Shown here in pieces: positions 64,000 to 64,000 of a stretch of 64,000 nucleotides of DNA (positions are counted from its first letter, which is position 1; every line of letters starts with the position of its first letter). The stretch lies in NCBI RefSeq assembly GCF_004363045.1, contig NZ_SNYJ01000005.1, positions 186,001-250,000 on the forward strand, read 5' to 3'. The position numbers and the translations under genes are program-made. The DNA is from Aureibacillus halotolerans (GTDB taxonomy: Bacteria; Bacillota; Bacilli; Bacillales; DSM-28697). The notes under the pieces are model-generated. The model saw only the letters and a program-made list of their open reading frames with translations, was not told where the DNA came from and did no database searches.

Positions 64000-64000
64000 A

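Overview
The window looks like a chromosomal segment from a moderate-GC, spore-former-type Firmicute of the Bacillaceae, perhaps a Shouchella/Alkalihalobacillus-like alkaliphile. This is inferred from Bacillus-style AAGGAGG ribosome sites, many TTG and GTG starts, Bacillus-type operons (glnQHMP, opuCA-CD, roc genes, catDE), CcpA cre-like boxes and Bacillaceae-type intergenic repeats. No rRNA, tRNA, CRISPR array, phage or complete insertion sequence was seen.

Layout. 1-6.1 kb: end of a galactoside locus, with two sugar ABC permeases, a GH35 beta-galactosidase, a GH36 alpha-galactosidase and a LacI repressor. 6.1-8.4 kb: small membrane or secreted proteins, a truncated O-methyltransferase and a NUDIX hydrolase. 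8.4-16.4 kb: a second carbohydrate block, with a large secreted multidomain GH43 enzyme, a TIM-barrel sugar isomerase and a GH42 beta-galactosidase. Both the GH43 and isomerase genes have cre-like boxes upstream. 16.5-20.3 kb: a DUF4309 lipoprotein, a pentapeptide-repeat protein, UppP and a histidinol phosphatase. 20.5-23.6 kb: a glutamine-type ABC transporter in glnQHMP order. 24-28.7 kb: a small KOW-like protein, an acetyltransferase, an amidase and oligoendopeptidase F.

29-35.7 kb is the most distinctive unit. An OpuC-type osmolyte transporter (four genes) is followed by a GbsR-like regulator and then three enzymes expected to turn L-carnitine into glycine betaine plus acetoacetate: a BKACE-family cleavage enzyme, L-carnitine dehydrogenase and a thioesterase. 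Uptake, sensing and conversion are in one run of tightly spaced genes, so the end product could be both an osmoprotectant and a carbon source.

36-45.3 kb is more accessory in character. It holds an ABC-F ATPase with a leader ORF, an alkyltransferase-like (ATL) protein, an SLH-domain protein, two acetyltransferases, and an AT-rich segment (PaaX-like regulator and orphan 2-oxoacid dehydrogenase E1-alpha) bracketed by two 128-bp direct repeats differing at only 2 positions. 45.7-51.8 kb: an IclR regulator and a proline/ornithine/arginine catabolic operon (proline dehydrogenase, RocD, RocA, RocB) with a cre box just ahead. 52-56.7 kb: a decayed HAD gene, a 21-nt tandem repeat and a five-gene ABC exporter plus two-component operon. 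56.9-64 kb: catE-catD, a large unknown membrane protein, a small GH43-like enzyme, an acetyltransferase, a lmo0937-like miniprotein with a sigma-B-like promoter, CorA, and the tail of one more gene.
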